Assembly: GCF_019973775.1 (NCBI RefSeq)
Contig: NZ_AP025032.1
Location: forward strand, 868,001-932,000
Direction of reading: 5' to 3'
Source of the DNA: Aureimonas sp. SA4125
Lineage (GTDB): Bacteria; Pseudomonadota; Alphaproteobacteria; Rhizobiales; Rhizobiaceae
Length of the DNA: 64,000 bases
The translations under genes were made by a program, and so were the position numbers. Shown piece by piece: positions 52,618 through 62,066 of the stretch; positions within the stretch are counted from its first letter, which is position 1, and each line of letters begins with the position of its first letter. Below the pieces are notes generated by a model, which was given only the letters and a program-made list of their open reading frames with translations, searched no databases and was not told the DNA's origin.

Positions 52618-53271
52618 TCAGGGCTGCTCGCGGCTGTAGACGATGATCGAGAGATAGGTGCAGGGCAGCTGGTTCAGCCGCTCCGGGCCGTGCAGCGCGG
52701 CGGAATCGAAGAGCATGGCGTCGCCGGGCGACAGCTCGTAGGTCCGCTCGCCATGGCGGTAGGCGACGCTGCCGGTCAGCATGAAGATGAACTCGGTGCC
52801 CGCATGCTGGAAGTTCGTGTAGGGCAGGGCGTCCTCGTGCAGCTCGATCAGATAGGGCTCGACCACGACGTCGTTGCGCAGGCCGTGCCCGAGCAGGCGG
52901 TAGACATGCCCCGCCTTGGTGCCGCGGCGATCGATGATGACGCCCTGGTCCGCCCGGACGAAGGAGCAGTCGCGCTGCTCCTCGAACTCGGCGAACAGCG
53001 TCGACATCTGCACGCCCAGCGCCGAGGCGATCGCCTGCAGCGTCGTCAGCGAGGGCGAGATCTGGCCGTTCTCGATCTTCGACAGCATGCCGCTGGAAAT
53101 GCCGGCCGCCGCCGACAGATCGGCGATCGACAGGTCCTTCTGCCGCCGCAGCCGGCGAACATGCGCGCCAAGCGCCCGCTCCAGGTTGCGGTGCTCGGTT
53201 CGCGGCGCGCTCGATCCGGTCGCAAGCTCGGTGTCGTCTGGGCCGTCGCTGCCCGTCCTGTCGCTCGTCAT
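52618..53271 (-). CDS. XRE-cupin transcriptional regulator
   Basis: A 217-residue regulator. Residues 30-90 form the HTH (GAHVRRLRRQKDLSIADLSA, AAGISSGMLSKIENGQISPS); residues 120-215 form a cupin (FQHAGTEFIFMLTGSVAYRH, GDAMLFDSAALHGPERLN) that binds a small ligand. It lies 100 bases upstream of glxB in the same direction, so it is probably the repressor of the glx operon. ATG 53271 is chosen as the domain start; the frame opens at 53364. Confidence 0.88.
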   Translation of the reverse strand: MTSDRTGSDGPDDTELATGSSAPRTEHRNLERALGAHVRRLRRQKDLSIADLSAAAGISSGMLSKIENGQISPSLTTLQAIASALGVQMSTLFAEFEEQRDCSFVRADQGVIIDRRGTKAGHVYRLLGHGLRNDVVVEPYLIELHEDALPYTNFQHAGTEFIFMLTGSVAYRHGERTYELSPGDAMLFDSAALHGPERLNQLPCTYLSIIVYSREQP

Positions 53272-53566
53272 CCTGCCTCGCTTCTTGAGAATCCGGACTG
53301 GCAGGCAGTCCTTTCCCCGAACCAAAGGCCACAACGGCCAGTCTGTCAAAACACGCCTTGGCACAATTGCCGACTGACCAACGCGTGGCGCGCGGTCTAT
53401 GCGACATTAGGCGACGAACGCCGACAAACGGGCTTGCCGCGAGTGCTGGCTAATGGCTGGGCTGGGTGGAAACCGGTCAGGCAGCTTTCGGGAAGTCGGC
53501 GTGTAAGGGCCGCCCTTCGCGGACCGCCGCCTGTGCTCCGAAATGTCATGAATATCCGATGCAGTC

Positions 53567-54460
53567 TCAGGCCACCGCCACCATCTGTGCTCGCGCTTGG
53601 CGGATGTCACGCGCGGGTGGTTGACCGAACATGCGACCATACTCGCGCGTGAACTGCGGGACGCTCTCGTAGCCGACATCATAGGCTGCGACCGCGACCG
53701 ACTGCCCCTCCGCCAGCATTCGCCGCCGCGCCTCGATCAAGCGAAGCTGCTTCTGGAACTGGATCGGAGACAGCGAGGTCATGTTGCGGAAGTGGACGTG
53801 GAAGGCGGAGAGGCTCATTCCGGCCGCGTCCGCCAGAGCCTCGACCTTAATCGGTTCGGCATAGCGAAGACGGAGGATCGCGACGGCCCGTCCGATCCGC
53901 CCGGCATTGCTATCGGTCACGCCCAAGGCCCGGATCGCACCCCCATGGCGGCCACTCAGCAACCAGTAATGCATCTCGCGGCGGAGTTGAGGCTCCAGGA
54001 CCTTGAGGCTCTCTGGCTTCTCGAGCAGACGCAGCAGTCGCCACGCGGCGTCGGCGACTTCCCCTTCGGTCGGATCGACCCGGATCGGCTGGTTTATCTC
54101 GAACGGCACCGATCCCATCTGGCCGACCAGTCCCGCAATGATCGAGGGGTCGAGTTCGAGAACCAGCGAGTAATAAGGCAAGACGCGGCTGGCCAAGGTG
54201 ATCTGGCTGACGGTGGGAACATCGGTGGAGATGACCAGCGACTCGCCCGATCCGAAGTCGAAGCTCCGGCTCCCCATCGTCACGCGCTTGCCGCCCTGAA
54301 GGACCAAGGCCACCAAGGGTTTCGACACCGCATATTGCAGCATGGTCGGCGCTGTCTCGCGCAGGATCACCAAGCCGTCGACGGGCGTTGCGGCGACGCC
54401 GTTGCGGTCGGCATGAGCGTCGGCATAGCGCCGGGCGTGGTTGAGAAGCGGATCGTGCAT
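53567..54460 (-). CDS. AraC-family transcriptional regulator
   Basis: A 297-residue regulator with an N-terminal AraC-type ligand domain (about residues 15-175, KPLVALVLQGGKRVTMGSRS) and a C-terminal double HTH (VEALADAAGMSLSAFHVHFR, VAVAAYDVGYESVPQFTREY). Divergent from the SDR gene with 133 bases between, so it probably controls that SDR. It has no obvious role in the glx/sox genes that flank it. Confidence 0.9.
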   Translation of the reverse strand: MHDPLLNHARRYADAHADRNGVAATPVDGLVILRETAPTMLQYAVSKPLVALVLQGGKRVTMGSRSFDFGSGESLVISTDVPTVSQITLASRVLPYYSLVLELDPSIIAGLVGQMGSVPFEINQPIRVDPTEGEVADAAWRLLRLLEKPESLKVLEPQLRREMHYWLLSGRHGGAIRALGVTDSNAGRIGRAVAILRLRYAEPIKVEALADAAGMSLSAFHVHFRNMTSLSPIQFQKQLRLIEARRRMLAEGQSVAVAAYDVGYESVPQFTREYGRMFGQPPARDIRQARAQMVAVA

Positions 54461-54593
54461 GGCACGACCATAGATGCCGGCGCCGACGACGGCAACGCGG
54501 CAGGAGAATCAGGCAAGTTTCAGGGAGGATCGTGCAACGGCGTCACGGGCAGGTGCGGCATAAGGATGACCGAACCCCAACTCGGAGACATCC

Positions 54594-55349
54594 ATGACCC
54601 CCATCTCTCTCGTGACAGGCGGCAGCCGCGGTCTCGGCCGCAACATAGCGATCAGCATCGCCCGGCATGGCGGCGACGTGATCCTTACCTACCAGAGCGG
54701 TCAGGCCAATGCGCAGGCCGCCGTTGCCGAGATCGAGGCGCTCGGTCGCAAGGCGGTTGCCTTGCAGCTCGACACGGGCGACATCTCGGCGCTTCCGGCC
54801 TTCGTGGAGACACTGCGGAACGCGCTGCGCGATACCTGGGGCCGCGACACGCTGGACCACCTCGTCAACAATGCCGGCCATGGCGAAATGGCAGATTTTG
54901 CGTCCACGACGGAGATGCAGTTCGACAAGCTGTTCGCCGTTCACGTCAAGGGCGTGTTCTTCCTGACACAGGCGCTGCTGCCGGTGCTGGCGGACGGCGG
55001 ACGGATCGTGAACTTCTCGTCCGGTCTGACCCGCGTCTCCTTTCCCGGCTTCTCAGCCTACTCCGCCGCCAAGGGGGCGGTCGAGGTCCTGACCGTATAC
55101 ATGGCGAAGGAACTCGGCGGCCGCGGCATCACCGCCAACACGGTCGCCCCGGGCGCCATTGAGACCGATTTCCTCGGAGGTGCGGTGCGCGACATCCCCG
55201 ACTACAACACCGCCTTCGCCGGCATGACGGCGCTCGGACGCGTCGGCCTGCCGGACGACATCGGCCCGATGGTGGCCAGTCTCCTGGGACCCGACAACCG
55301 CTGGGTCAACGGCCAGCGCATCGAGGTGTCGGGCGGCCAGACCATCTGA
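54594..55349 (+). CDS. short-chain dehydrogenase/reductase
   Basis: A 251-residue classical SDR. TGGSRGLGRNIAISIARHG loop, LVNNAGHGEM, catalytic FSSGLTR and YSAAKGAVEVLTVYM, then APGAIETDFLGG. GGAG precedes the ATG. NAD(P)H-dependent; substrate unknown. With the divergent AraC gene it forms a common regulator-target pair that interrupts the space between the glx and sox operons. Confidence 0.92.
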   Translation: MTPISLVTGGSRGLGRNIAISIARHGGDVILTYQSGQANAQAAVAEIEALGRKAVALQLDTGDISALPAFVETLRNALRDTWGRDTLDHLVNNAGHGEMADFASTTEMQFDKLFAVHVKGVFFLTQALLPVLADGGRIVNFSSGLTRVSFPGFSAYSAAKGAVEVLTVYMAKELGGRGITANTVAPGAIETDFLGGAVRDIPDYNTAFAGMTALGRVGLPDDIGPMVASLLGPDNRWVNGQRIEVSGGQTI

Positions 55350-55577
55350 CACCTTCGACGGGACATTCCGTGGTGTAGGCCGTCCCGTCGCGCGCCGCAT
55401 CCTCGGAGAGGCCGCTCGACGGCAGCTTCTGGAGATGCCGCCATGCTGTCAGAATGGCTGTGAAGGGTCGAAACCGGCCGTCCTTTGGTGGCCATTCCTG
55501 CATGATCCCGGATCGACGTGCCTCCAGCGGTTGAGCAGGCGCCCGGACCGCCCATAGACGCCAGCGGGACCGCCCTG

Positions 55578-56186
55578 TCAGGCGATCGGCGCGTCGAGGG
55601 AAACGCCATATTCGGCCGAACTCGTCGTCAGCCAGGCCCAAAAATCGGCGGCATGGCTGCGGAAGACCGCGATGTCGTAGGTCGGCGCCGCGTCCACCTG
55701 CCACAGGACGATGCCGACATGGCCGGCGAGCGTCACCGCGCTGTCGCCCGGCGAAAAGGCTGAAGCGTCGAGATCGAGCGGCACGCCCTTGGCCAGGACG
55801 GCGCGCACCGAGGGGCCGGACAGCCTGAGGACGCCATAGCCCGAGGACTGGTCTGCGACCGAGGCGGTGCCGGCGAGATCCGCGCCGAGCCTTTTGGCGA
55901 AGGATGGATCGTTTCCGGCCGCGATCGCCAGCCAGCTGCGCGGACCGGTGCCGATGAGGCTCACCCTGTCCCCGTGGGAGACTTTTGGCCCGGATCGCAG
56001 CGTGATGCCGAAGCTTTGAGCCAGCCGGTCGCGCAGGGCCGTTTCGGCGCCCCGGCGCAGCGTCACGGTGGCAAGACCGAGCGGATGGCGCTCGGCGACG
56101 GTCACGCCGGCGCGTCCGTCCCCGGCGGTCGGTAGAGCGAGGCGGGCGAAGGCGGAGACGGCGGCAAGCCGCGGGCGGTCAAGCAT
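55578..56186 (-). CDS. soxG: sarcosine oxidase gamma subunit (SoxG, or MgdD)
   Basis: A 202-residue SoxG-family subunit; it starts MLDRPRLAAVSAFARLALPT and carries the LSGPSVRAVLAKGVPLDLDA block typical of the family. It overlaps the soxA end by 8 bases. Last gene of the soxB-soxD-soxA-soxG operon. Its paralogue MgdD is part of N-methylglutamate dehydrogenase, so either enzyme is possible. Confidence 0.85.
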   Translation of the reverse strand: MLDRPRLAAVSAFARLALPTAGDGRAGVTVAERHPLGLATVTLRRGAETALRDRLAQSFGITLRSGPKVSHGDRVSLIGTGPRSWLAIAAGNDPSFAKRLGADLAGTASVADQSSGYGVLRLSGPSVRAVLAKGVPLDLDASAFSPGDSAVTLAGHVGIVLWQVDAAPTYDIAVFRSHAADFWAWLTTSSAEYGVSLDAPIA

Positions 56187-59154
56187 GGTGGCGGCTCCCC
56201 TCGGGGTCGACGAAACAGGGCGAGCAGATCTCGATCTCGACATCGGTGCGGCGCAGGAGGTCGACGGCGCGCAGGCGCTCGCCGATCCGCTCCGGGCCGC
56301 GCTTCATCAGGCCGAGGCCGATCCACTGGCCGAGCGCCGGCGAGAAAACGACCGAGGTGACGTAACCCAGATCGTTCGCCGTCATCGGCGCCGCGCCCGT
56401 ATCAAGGAAGTGCGCTCCGCCCGAGACTTTTCGCGCGGGGTCGACCGGCTTGAAACCGACGAGGCGCAGACGGTCGGGATCGACGAGACCCTCGCGGAAG
56501 GCGAGCGTATTGCCAACGAAGCGCTTCTTCGTCGACAGCATGCGGCCGAGACCGAGATCGCCGGCGGTCGTCGTGCCCGACAGCTCGTTGCCGGCGACAT
56601 GGCCCTTTTCGACGCGCAGCACGCCTAGTGCCTCGGTGCCGTAGGGCATGGCGCCGAAAGCCTCGCCCGTCTTGGCCAGTTCCCGCGCGAGCGCCTCGCC
56701 GTAATCGGCGGGGACGGCGATCTCGTAGGCGAGTTCGCCGGAGAAGGAGATGCGAAACAGCCTGACCGGAATGCCGGCCCAGTCGAAGGCCGCCACGGCC
56801 ATGAAGGGGAAGGCCGCGTTCGCCAGATCGATGCTGTCGCCGAGCATCGCCTGCAGCAGCGCCCGCGATTTCGGGCCGGCGATGGCGACCTGCGACCAGG
56901 CCTCGGTGACGGAAGCGAGTTGCACGTCGAGGTCGGGCCAGAGCACCTGGGACAGGAAATTCAGGTGCTTCATGATCCGCCCGGCATTGGCCGTGGTGGT
57001 CGAGACGACGAAATGCTCAGGCGCAAACCGCGCCACCGTGCCGTCGTCGAGCACGAACCCGTCCTCGCGCAGCATCAGCCCGTAGCGGGCGCGCCCGACC
57101 GCAAGGCTCGCCATCGCGTTGGCATAGACGCGGTCGAGGAATTCGGCGGCGTCCGGCCCCTGCACGTCGATCTTGCCAAGGGTCGAGACGTCGCAGAGCC
57201 CGACATTCTCGCGCACGTTGCGGGCCTCGCGCGTCACCGTTTTCAGCCAGTCCGCCTCGCCGGGGCGGGCATACCATTGCGGCCGCAGCCAGGGCCCCGC
57301 CTCGATGAAGGTCGCTCCCTGTTCGGCGGCAAAGGCGTGCGCCGGGATATGCCGCGTCGGCTTGAAATGCCGGCCGCGCGCGGTGCCGGCAAAGGCGGCG
57401 ATGGCGACCGGCGCATAGGGTGGGCGGGCGACCGTGGTGCCGACTTCCGGGATCGGGCGGCCGGCGAGCTCGGCCATGATGGCATGGCCGTTGATGTTCG
57501 ACAGCCGTCCCTGGTCCGTCGCCATGCCGAGCGTCGTGTAGCGCTTCAAATGTTCGACCGAGCGAAAGCCTTCGCGGTGGGCCAGCGCGATGTCGGCGGC
57601 GGTGACGTCGTGCTGGAAGTCGACAAAGGCTTTTCCCTTGCCCGCGACGTGCCAGAGCGGTGTGAGCGCGGCGGCCTCGTCGTCCGCGAGGGGCGCAAGG
57701 CCGCTCGATGCGGAGAAGCCGCAGGCTTCGGCCGCCGTCGTGCCGGCGGCATGGCCTTCGCCGAGCCCGCGCCCGAGCGTCATCGTGCCGTTGGCGGCGC
57801 CGGCGACCGCCATGCCTTCAGGCGGCGTGCCCGGCACGAAGGCGGCGATCGCGTCCGAGAAGGACGGGCGGCCGCCGAGATGGGTGGATAGCGCCAGCGC
57901 CGGATTCCAGCCGCCGCTCATCGCCAGGAGGTCGGTCGGGATGCGCGACAGGCCGCCATCGGCGCGGGCGATGGTGATCTCGGCAAGGCTCTTGCCGCCC
58001 TGCGTCGCCACCACCCGCCCGCCGGCGACGACGCGCGCACCGAGACGCCTGGCCCTTTCTTCGAGGGCGGCCGGGATCGTCGCCCTCGAATCGACGACCG
58101 CCTCGATCGCGGCGCCGGCCTCGGCGAGGTCGAAGGCGGTGCGCCAGCCGTCGTCGCCATTGGTGAAGACCGAAACGTTTCGCCCCGGCAAGACGCCGAA
58201 GCGCTGGGCGTAGGTGCGCAGGGCAGACGCCATCATCACGCCCGGCCGGTCGTTGCCCGCAAAGACCAGCGGCCGCTCGACGGCGCCGGCGCAGAGGATC
58301 GAGCGTCTTGCCGTAATCTGCCAGAGGCGCTGGCGCGGCTGCCCATCCGGCGGCACGGGCAGGTGGTCGGAAACCTTCTCGATCGCGCCGAAGGTGCCGC
58401 CGTCATAGGCGCCGAAGACGGCGGTGCGCGGCATCAGCCGGACATGGGGCAGAGCCATGAGCTCCGCGACGGCGCGGTCCGCCCAGCCGGCGGCCGGCAG
58501 TCCGTCGACCGTGTCCTTCTCGGCCAGCAGCCGTCCGCCGAGCGCGAAATCCTCCTCGCACAGGATGACGCGGGCACCAGCTCGGCCGGCCGCAAGCGCC
58601 GCGGCAAGCCCGGCGGGACCGGCGCCGATGACCAGCACGTCACAGAAGGCGAAGGCCTTTTCGTAGGCGTCGGGATCGGGAAGCCCCGCCGCGCGGCCGA
58701 GGCCCGCGGCGCGACGGATCGCCGGCTCGTAGAGTTTTTCCCAGAAGGCGGAGGGCCATTTGAAGGTCTTGTAGTAGAATCCGGCGACGAGGAGGGGCGA
58801 GAACAGGCCGTTGACCGCGCCGACGTCGAAGCCGAGCGAGGGCCAGCGGTTCTGGCTCCGCGCCCGGAGGTCGTCGAACAGCTCGACCGTCGTCGCCTTG
58901 GTGTTCGGCTCCCGCCGCGCGCCCTCACGCAGTTCGACGAGGGCGTTCGGCTCCTCGGGGCCGGCCGTGACGATGCCGCGCGGCCGATGATATTTGAACG
59001 AACGCCCGACCAGCCGCACGCCCGAGGCCAGCAGCGCCGAGGCCAGCGTGTCGCCGGCAAAGCCGTCATACGACGTTCCGTCGAAGCGAAAGCGCAGCGA
59101 CTTGGTGCGATCGATGTGGCCGCCCGTGGGAAGACGGTAAGGAGCGGCGCTCAT
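56179..59154 (-). CDS. soxA: sarcosine oxidase alpha subunit (SoxA, or MgdC)
   Basis: A 991-residue flavin/NAD subunit. N-terminal 2Fe-2S-like domain without clear Cys cluster, then NAD-binding CDVLVIGAGPAGLAAALAAG, a pyridine-nucleotide oxidoreductase middle, and a C-terminal GcvT-like tetrahydrofolate domain (about 600-960: LCDVSTLGKIDVQGPDAAEF, FRISFSGELAYEIAVP). The enzyme oxidatively demethylates sarcosine (or N-methylglutamate) and passes formaldehyde to tetrahydrofolate. Starts with ATGA overlap of soxD. Confidence 0.93.
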   Translation of the reverse strand: MSAAPYRLPTGGHIDRTKSLRFRFDGTSYDGFAGDTLASALLASGVRLVGRSFKYHRPRGIVTAGPEEPNALVELREGARREPNTKATTVELFDDLRARSQNRWPSLGFDVGAVNGLFSPLLVAGFYYKTFKWPSAFWEKLYEPAIRRAAGLGRAAGLPDPDAYEKAFAFCDVLVIGAGPAGLAAALAAGRAGARVILCEEDFALGGRLLAEKDTVDGLPAAGWADRAVAELMALPHVRLMPRTAVFGAYDGGTFGAIEKVSDHLPVPPDGQPRQRLWQITARRSILCAGAVERPLVFAGNDRPGVMMASALRTYAQRFGVLPGRNVSVFTNGDDGWRTAFDLAEAGAAIEAVVDSRATIPAALEERARRLGARVVAGGRVVATQGGKSLAEITIARADGGLSRIPTDLLAMSGGWNPALALSTHLGGRPSFSDAIAAFVPGTPPEGMAVAGAANGTMTLGRGLGEGHAAGTTAAEACGFSASSGLAPLADDEAAALTPLWHVAGKGKAFVDFQHDVTAADIALAHREGFRSVEHLKRYTTLGMATDQGRLSNINGHAIMAELAGRPIPEVGTTVARPPYAPVAIAAFAGTARGRHFKPTRHIPAHAFAAEQGATFIEAGPWLRPQWYARPGEADWLKTVTREARNVRENVGLCDVSTLGKIDVQGPDAAEFLDRVYANAMASLAVGRARYGLMLREDGFVLDDGTVARFAPEHFVVSTTTANAGRIMKHLNFLSQVLWPDLDVQLASVTEAWSQVAIAGPKSRALLQAMLGDSIDLANAAFPFMAVAAFDWAGIPVRLFRISFSGELAYEIAVPADYGEALARELAKTGEAFGAMPYGTEALGVLRVEKGHVAGNELSGTTTAGDLGLGRMLSTKKRFVGNTLAFREGLVDPDRLRLVGFKPVDPARKVSGGAHFLDTGAAPMTANDLGYVTSVVFSPALGQWIGLGLMKRGPERIGERLRAVDLLRRTDVEIEICSPCFVDPEGSRHHA

Positions 59155-59432
59155 CGCCCGCCCTCGCGTCCGGCTTCCGCGCCCGCCAGCTGGACCGAAT
59201 GCACCGCGTGGCTCACGGTGTCGCGCTCGACGAGCAGCCAGGAACGGCAGCCGGCCTCGTGGTACCAGAGCCCGGTGTGGCGACCGGCGGGATTGCTCCG
59301 GAGATAGACGCGATCGGCTTCGCTCTCGGGCGAGACGTCGGCCTCCCAGCCGCCGGCGGCAGCGTCGGCGTCGCCGAGAAAGCTGAACTCGCGCAGATCC
59401 CGCGATCCGCAATAGGGGCAGTCGATGCGCAT
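59151..59432 (-). CDS. soxD: sarcosine oxidase delta subunit (SoxD, or MgdB)
   Basis: A 93-residue zinc subunit. MRIDCPYCGSRDLREFSFLG has the Cys-x2-Cys ligands; GLWYHEAGCRSWLLVERDTV has the His and Cys ligands. The ATG 59432 follows the REP-bearing gap after soxB. Typical length for SoxD. Confidence 0.92.
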   Translation of the reverse strand: MRIDCPYCGSRDLREFSFLGDADAAAGGWEADVSPESEADRVYLRSNPAGRHTGLWYHEAGCRSWLLVERDTVSHAVHSVQLAGAEAGREGGR

Positions 59433-59549
59433 GCTAGAACTCCCCAGGGGTGGGAATGGTCAGGGCGACGAGCGCGGGGAAGGCCGTGACGGTGACGCGA
59501 CGGGCTGGCGCCGCGACAGCCGTAAAACGTGGCGCAGTCCTCTGAACTT

Positions 59550-59693
59550 CGTCATCCTCGGGGCCTTGGCCCCGGGGATCCATGCCTCGACGTCGAGGCG
59601 CGCACGAAGGCTTGAGCGGCGATCGACGGGAGACGTCGAACGACGTTCCCGTTGCGGCATGGGTCCCCGGGGCTACGGCCCCGAGGATGACGA
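59550..59693. repeat. inverted pair of REP-like elements between soxB and soxD
   Basis: Two copies of the palindrome seen at 22522-22556: CGTCATCCTCGGGGCC-TT-GGCCCC (starting 59550) and CCCCGGGGCT-AC-GGCCCCGAGG (ending at 59693 with GATGACG). They are inverted relative to each other about 78 bases apart, and their outer ends extend the match (CCATGCC / GCATGG). They fill the 294-base gap inside the sox operon, which has no gene. Confidence 0.8.
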
Positions 59694-59726
59694 TCTGAGA
59701 TGTCGGTGCCGTTTCCATCATGCGGC

Positions 59727-60980
59727 TCAATGCAGGTTCGCCTGGGCGCCCTGGCCCTTTTCGTCGATAGCATGGCCGCGCCGAAAGCGGTCCAGCCGGT
59801 AGGCTGAGGCCGTCGGCTCCGGCCTGTCGGTGGCGATGAGATGGGCGAAGGCGTGACCGGAGGCGGGCGTCGCCTTGAAGCCGCCATAGCACCAGCCGGC
59901 ATTGATATAGAGGCCCTCGACCGGCGCTTTGTCGATGATCGGCGAGCCATCCATGGTCATGTCCATGATGCCGCCCCAGGAGCGCAGCATCCGCACCCGG
60001 CCGATCCCCGGCATCAGCGCCATGCCGCCCTCGCAGACGTCTTCCACCGTCGGCAGGTTGCCGCGCTGGGCGTAGGAATTGTAGCCGTCGATGTCGCCGC
60101 CGAAGACGAGACCGCCCTTGTCGGACTGCGAGATGTAGAAATGCCCGGCGCCGAAGGTGACGACATTGTCGATCATCGGCTTGATCGCCTCGGAGACGAA
60201 GGCCTGCAGCACATGGCTTTCGATCGGCAGGCGAAGCCCCGCCATCTCGGCAACGCGCGAGGAATTGCCGGCCACCGCCATCGCCACCTTCTTCGCCCGG
60301 ATCGGCCCGCGGCTCGTCTCGACGCCGGTGACCGCGCCCGAGGCATCGCGCAAAAATCCGGTGACGGCGCAGTTCTGGACGATGTCGACGCCGCGCTCTG
60401 ACGCCGCGCGGGCATAGCCCCAGACGACGGCGTCGTGCCGCGCCGTGCCGCCGCGCCGCTGCATCAGCCCGCCCTTGATCGGAAAGCGGGCGTCGTCGAA
60501 GGCGAGGTACGGCATTTCGCGCCGGACGTCGTCGAGCGACAGGAGTTCGGCGTCGATCCCCTCCAGCATCATCGCATTGCCGCGCCTGATATAGGCGTCG
60601 CGCTGGGCGTCGGAGTGGAAGAGGTTGAGGACGCCGCGCTGCGACACCATGGCGTTGTAGCCGAGATCCTGTTCCAGCCCCTCCCAGAGCTTCATCGACA
60701 GTTCGTAGAAAGCGAAATTGCCGGGCAGCATGTAGTTGGAGCGGATGATCGTGGTGTTGCGGCCGGCATTGCCCGAGCCGATCCAGCCCTTCTCGATCAC
60801 CGCGACATTTGTGATCCCATGGTTCTTGGCCAGATAATGCGCCGTCGCCAGCCCGTGCCCGCCGCCGCCGATGATGACGACGTCGTAGTCCGGTCTCGGC
60901 GCTGCGTCCCGCCAGGCAGGCCGCCAGCGCCGGTGGCCGGACAAAGCGTTCAGCGCGAGCGAGAAAAACGAATAGCGCAT
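59727..60980 (-). CDS. soxB: sarcosine oxidase beta subunit (SoxB, or MgdA)
   Basis: A 417-residue flavin subunit: FAD loop YDVVIIGGGGHGLATAHYLA at about residues 30-50, GSGNAGRNTTIIRSNYML and the conserved TARHDAVVWGYARAA, whose His is the likely covalent FMN attachment point. It oxidises sarcosine or N-methylglutamate. First gene of the sox operon. Divergent from the GlxA-type gene with only 57 bases between. Confidence 0.93.
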   Translation of the reverse strand: MRYSFFSLALNALSGHRRWRPAWRDAAPRPDYDVVIIGGGGHGLATAHYLAKNHGITNVAVIEKGWIGSGNAGRNTTIIRSNYMLPGNFAFYELSMKLWEGLEQDLGYNAMVSQRGVLNLFHSDAQRDAYIRRGNAMMLEGIDAELLSLDDVRREMPYLAFDDARFPIKGGLMQRRGGTARHDAVVWGYARAASERGVDIVQNCAVTGFLRDASGAVTGVETSRGPIRAKKVAMAVAGNSSRVAEMAGLRLPIESHVLQAFVSEAIKPMIDNVVTFGAGHFYISQSDKGGLVFGGDIDGYNSYAQRGNLPTVEDVCEGGMALMPGIGRVRMLRSWGGIMDMTMDGSPIIDKAPVEGLYINAGWCYGGFKATPASGHAFAHLIATDRPEPTASAYRLDRFRRGHAIDEKGQGAQANLH

Positions 60981-61001
60981 GGGGCAATTCCGGCGGCAAA
61001 G

Positions 61002-61014
61002 GCTTGAACCAAGC
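61002..61014. promoter_or_regulatory. inverted repeat in soxB/glxA divergent promoter region
   Basis: GCTTG-AAC-CAAGC in the 57-base gap between the two divergent start codons (60980 and 61038). A candidate operator for the GlxA-type protein; not tested. Confidence 0.35.
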
Positions 61015-61037
61015 GCCATCATCCGTCATTGCCGGAC

Positions 61038-62066
61038 ATGGCCTTGCACGGGAGAGACGCTTCCTTGACCTGGAAAGACGCAGCGACGAGCGATGTCGTC
61101 AACGCAAAGGCGCCCTCGGCCGTGACGCGCGTCGCGCTTCTGCTCATTCCCGGCTTTGCCCTGATGTCCTACGCCTCGGCACTGGAGCCCTTGCGCGCCG
61201 CGAACACGCTGGCCGGTCGCACGCTCTACGCCTGGCGTCACGTCTCGCCCGATGGCCGGCCCGTCGAAGCTTCCAGCGGCCTTGTCCTCGACGTCGATGG
61301 CGGGCCCGGGGAGGGCGTGAGCCCCGACATGCTCATCGTCTGCGCCGGCGGCAACCCGGCCGCGTTCGACGACGCTGCGACCTTCGCCTGGCTGCGCGCT
61401 CTGGCGCGGCAGGGCGTCGTCATCGGCGGCGTCTCGGGCGGTCCGGTGATCCTCGCCCGTGCCGGCCTTCTCGACGGCCACCACGCCACCGTCCACTGGG
61501 AGCACGCCGCCGCCTTCGCCGAGGATTTTCCTGACGTGACGCTCGTTCCCTCGCTCTACCAGATCGACGGGCGGCGGCTCACCTGCGCCGGCGGCGTCGC
61601 CGCGCTCGACCTGATGCACCAGGTGATCGCCGAGGCGCACGGAGGAGAACTTGCCCGTGCCGTCAGCGACTGGTTCCTGCAGGCGCATGTGCGCCCGGGG
61701 AGCGGCGGCCAGCGCCTGGCGCCGCGCGAGCGCCTCGGCATTTCGAGCCCGAAACTCGAAGCCGTCGTCGGCGCCATGGAAGGCCAGCTGGAAGAGCCGC
61801 TCGGCCGCGCGGCGCTCGCCAGAATCGCCGGCCTCTCGCTGCGCCAGCTCGACCGGCTCTTTTCAGCCCATCTCGGCACCAGCCCCGAGCGCTTCTACCT
61901 GTCGCTGCGTCTTGATCGCGCCCGCCAGTTGCTGCGCCAGAGCGGCCTGTCCGCCACCGAGATCGCCGTCGCCACGGGGTTTGCCAGCGGCAGCCATTTC
62001 TCTCGGGCCTACCGGCAAAAATTCGGCGTGCCGCCGACCGGGGAGCGGCGCTCGCGAAACGGCTAG
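61038..62066 (+). CDS. glxA: GlxA-family AraC-type regulator
   Basis: A 342-residue protein with an N-terminal DJ-1/PfpI-like domain (about 28-195: [34 protein letters not shown]) and a C-terminal AraC HTH (about 240-335: [40 protein letters not shown]). Similar GlxA/GbdR regulators activate glycine betaine, dimethylglycine and sarcosine catabolism. Next to soxB, so it is the probable activator of the sox operon. A TTG at 61029 is an alternative start. Its end overlaps the ocd end by 4 bases. Confidence 0.9.
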   Translation: MALHGRDASLTWKDAATSDVVNAKAPSAVTRVALLLIPGFALMSYASALEPLRAANTLAGRTLYAWRHVSPDGRPVEASSGLVLDVDGGPGEGVSPDMLIVCAGGNPAAFDDAATFAWLRALARQGVVIGGVSGGPVILARAGLLDGHHATVHWEHAAAFAEDFPDVTLVPSLYQIDGRRLTCAGGVAALDLMHQVIAEAHGGELARAVSDWFLQAHVRPGSGGQRLAPRERLGISSPKLEAVVGAMEGQLEEPLGRAALARIAGLSLRQLDRLFSAHLGTSPERFYLSLRLDRARQLLRQSGLSATEIAVATGFASGSHFSRAYRQKFGVPPTGERRSRNG

